NCBI GenBank assembly: GCA_016710525.1
Contig: JADJVQ010000050.1
Location: forward strand, 1-61,826
Length of the DNA stretch: 61,826 bases
Direction of reading: 5' to 3'
Origin: Burkholderiaceae bacterium
Lineage (GTDB): Bacteria > Pseudomonadota > Gammaproteobacteria > Burkholderiales > Burkholderiaceae_E
Position numbers and translations under genes: made by a program. Under the pieces are notes generated by a model. It was not told the DNA's origin. It made no database searches and worked only from the letters and a program-made list of their open reading frames with translations. Positions 60,730 to 61,826 of the stretch are shown here, piece after piece; position 1 is the first letter of the stretch, and each line of letters starts with the position of its first letter.

Positions 60730-61826
60730 ATGCAAGACGGCGCGCAACGGCCGGGCTCTGCATCGCGGATGAAGGCGGCGGATCGCACGCCCGCCGGGTT
60801 CCTGTCGTGCGCCCGCCGCTGGCTGCTGGGCCTGGCTGGTGCCGCGGTGTTGGGGCTGCCGTTCGCGGCCTCATCCCGGCCGGGGTCCGCTGTGGTGATG
60901 GCGCAGGGACCTGCGCCGGTGACTGCGCCAGGCGTCGCGCCGGGATCTGGGCAGCGATCGGCCCCCGAGGCTGCCCCGCCTGCCGATGACGCCGAATCGG
61001 CGCCGCCCGGCCCGCTCGACACATCCACGCCCGGCGGTTCGCGGACCGGCCCGCGGCGGGCCAATTACCGGCTCGAGATCGAGGCGCCGGCCGAACTGAC
61101 CGAGGCACTTCGCACCCGCACGCTGCTGGGGCGATGGCGCGACGACCCCGAGTTCTCGCCGGAGCAATTGCCCCTGTTCGTGGCGCGCGGCGAGGAAGAG
61201 GCCCTGGCGGTTGCCCAGGCGGCCGGCTTCTTCTCGGCACGGGCGGCAGTGACCCTGGTGGCGCCGGCCAGCGCGAACGGCCCGCCGACGGTGCGGATCG
61301 TGGTCGATGCCGGCGCGCGGACCACGGTTTCCGGCTTCACGCTGACCCTGGCCGGAGCAGCCCGCGGGCTGCCGATCGAACGGCGCCTGGCCGATGACTG
61401 GCCGCTGCCGGCGGGCACTTTCTTTCGCACCGCCGAGTGGGATCTGGGCAAGCGGCTGCTGATCGAATCGCTGCAGGCCGACGGTTATCTGCGGGCGCGC
61501 ATCACCGAGAGCCGGGCTCGGGTCGATCCCGAACTGACCTCGGCGGTGCTGGCGGTGACGGTGGACAGCGGGCCGCGGCTGCTGTTCGGGCCGCTGGTGA
61601 TCAAGGGCCTGAAGCGCTATCCGCGTTCGATCGTCGATGACCTGCGGCCGTTTCGCGAGGGCGATGCGTATTCGCTGGATGCCGCGCTGCTGTTTCAGCA
61701 GCGCCTGCGCGCGGCCGGGCAGTTCGGCTCTGCCACTGTGCTGCCCGATCTGACGGCGATCGAGGCGGACGCAAGCCTCGAGCGCGTCCCGGTCGTGGTC
61801 GATCTGTCCGAACGCCAGCAGCAGCG
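60730..61826 (+). CDS. Outer-membrane assembly factor TamA-like, N-terminal part
   Basis: Open to the window edge (366 residues visible). Starts at ATG 60730, or at ATG 60769 (MKAADRTPAGFLSCARRWLL), which begins a signal peptide. A long Pro/Ala-rich linker follows (about 60-115). POTRA-like repeats then read YRLEIEAPAELTEALRTRT, FARAAVTLVAP-like segments and GPLVIKGLKRYPRSIVDDLR, the last being the typical junction before the Omp85 barrel. It should work with TamB in outer-membrane protein or lipid assembly. The barrel and TamB are beyond the window. Confidence 0.75.
   Translation, partial: MQDGAQRPGSASRMKAADRTPAGFLSCARRWLLGLAGAAVLGLPFAASSRPGSAVVMAQGPAPVTAPGVAPGSGQRSAPEAAPPADDAESAPPGPLDTSTPGGSRTGPRRANYRLEIEAPAELTEALRTRTLLGRWRDDPEFSPEQLPLFVARGEEEALAVAQAAGFFSARAAVTLVAPASANGPPTVRIVVDAGARTTVSGFTLTLAGAARGLPIERRLADDWPLPAGTFFRTAEWDLGKRLLIESLQADGYLRARITESRARVDPELTSAVLAVTVDSGPRLLFGPLVIKGLKRYPRSIVDDLRPFREGDAYSLDAALLFQQRLRAAGQFGSATVLPDLTAIEADASLERVPVVVDLSERQQQ

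Overview
The window looks like a chromosomal segment of a high-GC betaproteobacterium, most likely Burkholderiales. Evidence: the conserved run permease (AI-2E/PerM family) - hda - HAD phosphatase - pcnB - folK - deoxynucleoside kinase with purM nearby, a Bug/TctC-type solute receptor, CaiB/BaiF CoA-transferases, phoB-phoR, and GTG/ATGA-coupled operons. I see no tRNA, rRNA, CRISPR array or intact insertion sequence, and no species can be named from this sequence alone.

Layout. 1-2.7 kb: a catabolic island (CoA-transferase, enoyl-CoA hydratase, divergent LysR regulator) in which all three genes carry a reading-frame lesion. 3.1-5.2 kb: a GrdB-like protein plus a CoA-transferase. 5.25-7.8 kb: a repeat-rich stretch with three copies of a ~210-bp highly structured element around a serine hydrolase gene. 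7.8-13.2 kb: a one-strand catabolic cluster (two class II aldolase-family enzymes, MmgE/PrpD, TctC receptor, 2-hydroxyacid dehydrogenase). 13.3-19.8 kb: CNNM/CBS transporter, dienelactone hydrolase, aspartoacylase-family enzyme, metallo-beta-lactamase-fold enzyme, NiCoT metal transporter, a second 2-hydroxyacid dehydrogenase. 19.8-23.4 kb: a three-subunit molybdenum hydroxylase. 23.6-30.9 kb: acyltransferase 3, FecR-domain protein, ankyrin protein, then a PnuC transporter and NadR-like kinase followed by a TPP riboswitch and TonB receptor (thiamine salvage). 30.9-33.3 kb: two damaged genes. 33.3-44.3 kb: M20 peptidase, PBP1C and a giant alpha-2-macroglobulin, and a split chromate transporter. 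44.4-49.2 kb: phoBR with a Pho box, then a mannose-1-phosphate guanylyltransferase and galE. 49.2-55.8 kb: the dgk-folK-pcnB-HAD-hda-permease housekeeping operon. 55.9-61.8 kb: an MFS-acyltransferase fusion, two exported proteins, purM and the start of a TamA-like protein.

The most interesting unexplained signal is the three-copy element at 5327-5538, 7167-7380 and 7591-7799 (inverted). Each copy folds into a long terminal stem enclosing several hairpins, and differences between copies fall as paired, pairing-preserving changes in at least three stems, including private outer arms that are palindromic within each copy but differ between copies. Other points to check: an 8-bp tandem expansion that frameshifts the LysR gene; a start-codon-sequestering hairpin behind the TPP riboswitch; a triple-repeat Pho box almost on the phoB start codon; 10-bp tandem repeats near phoBR; and clustered frameshifts, including two in hda, that could be genuine decay or assembly indels. 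Confirming the base calls should come first.
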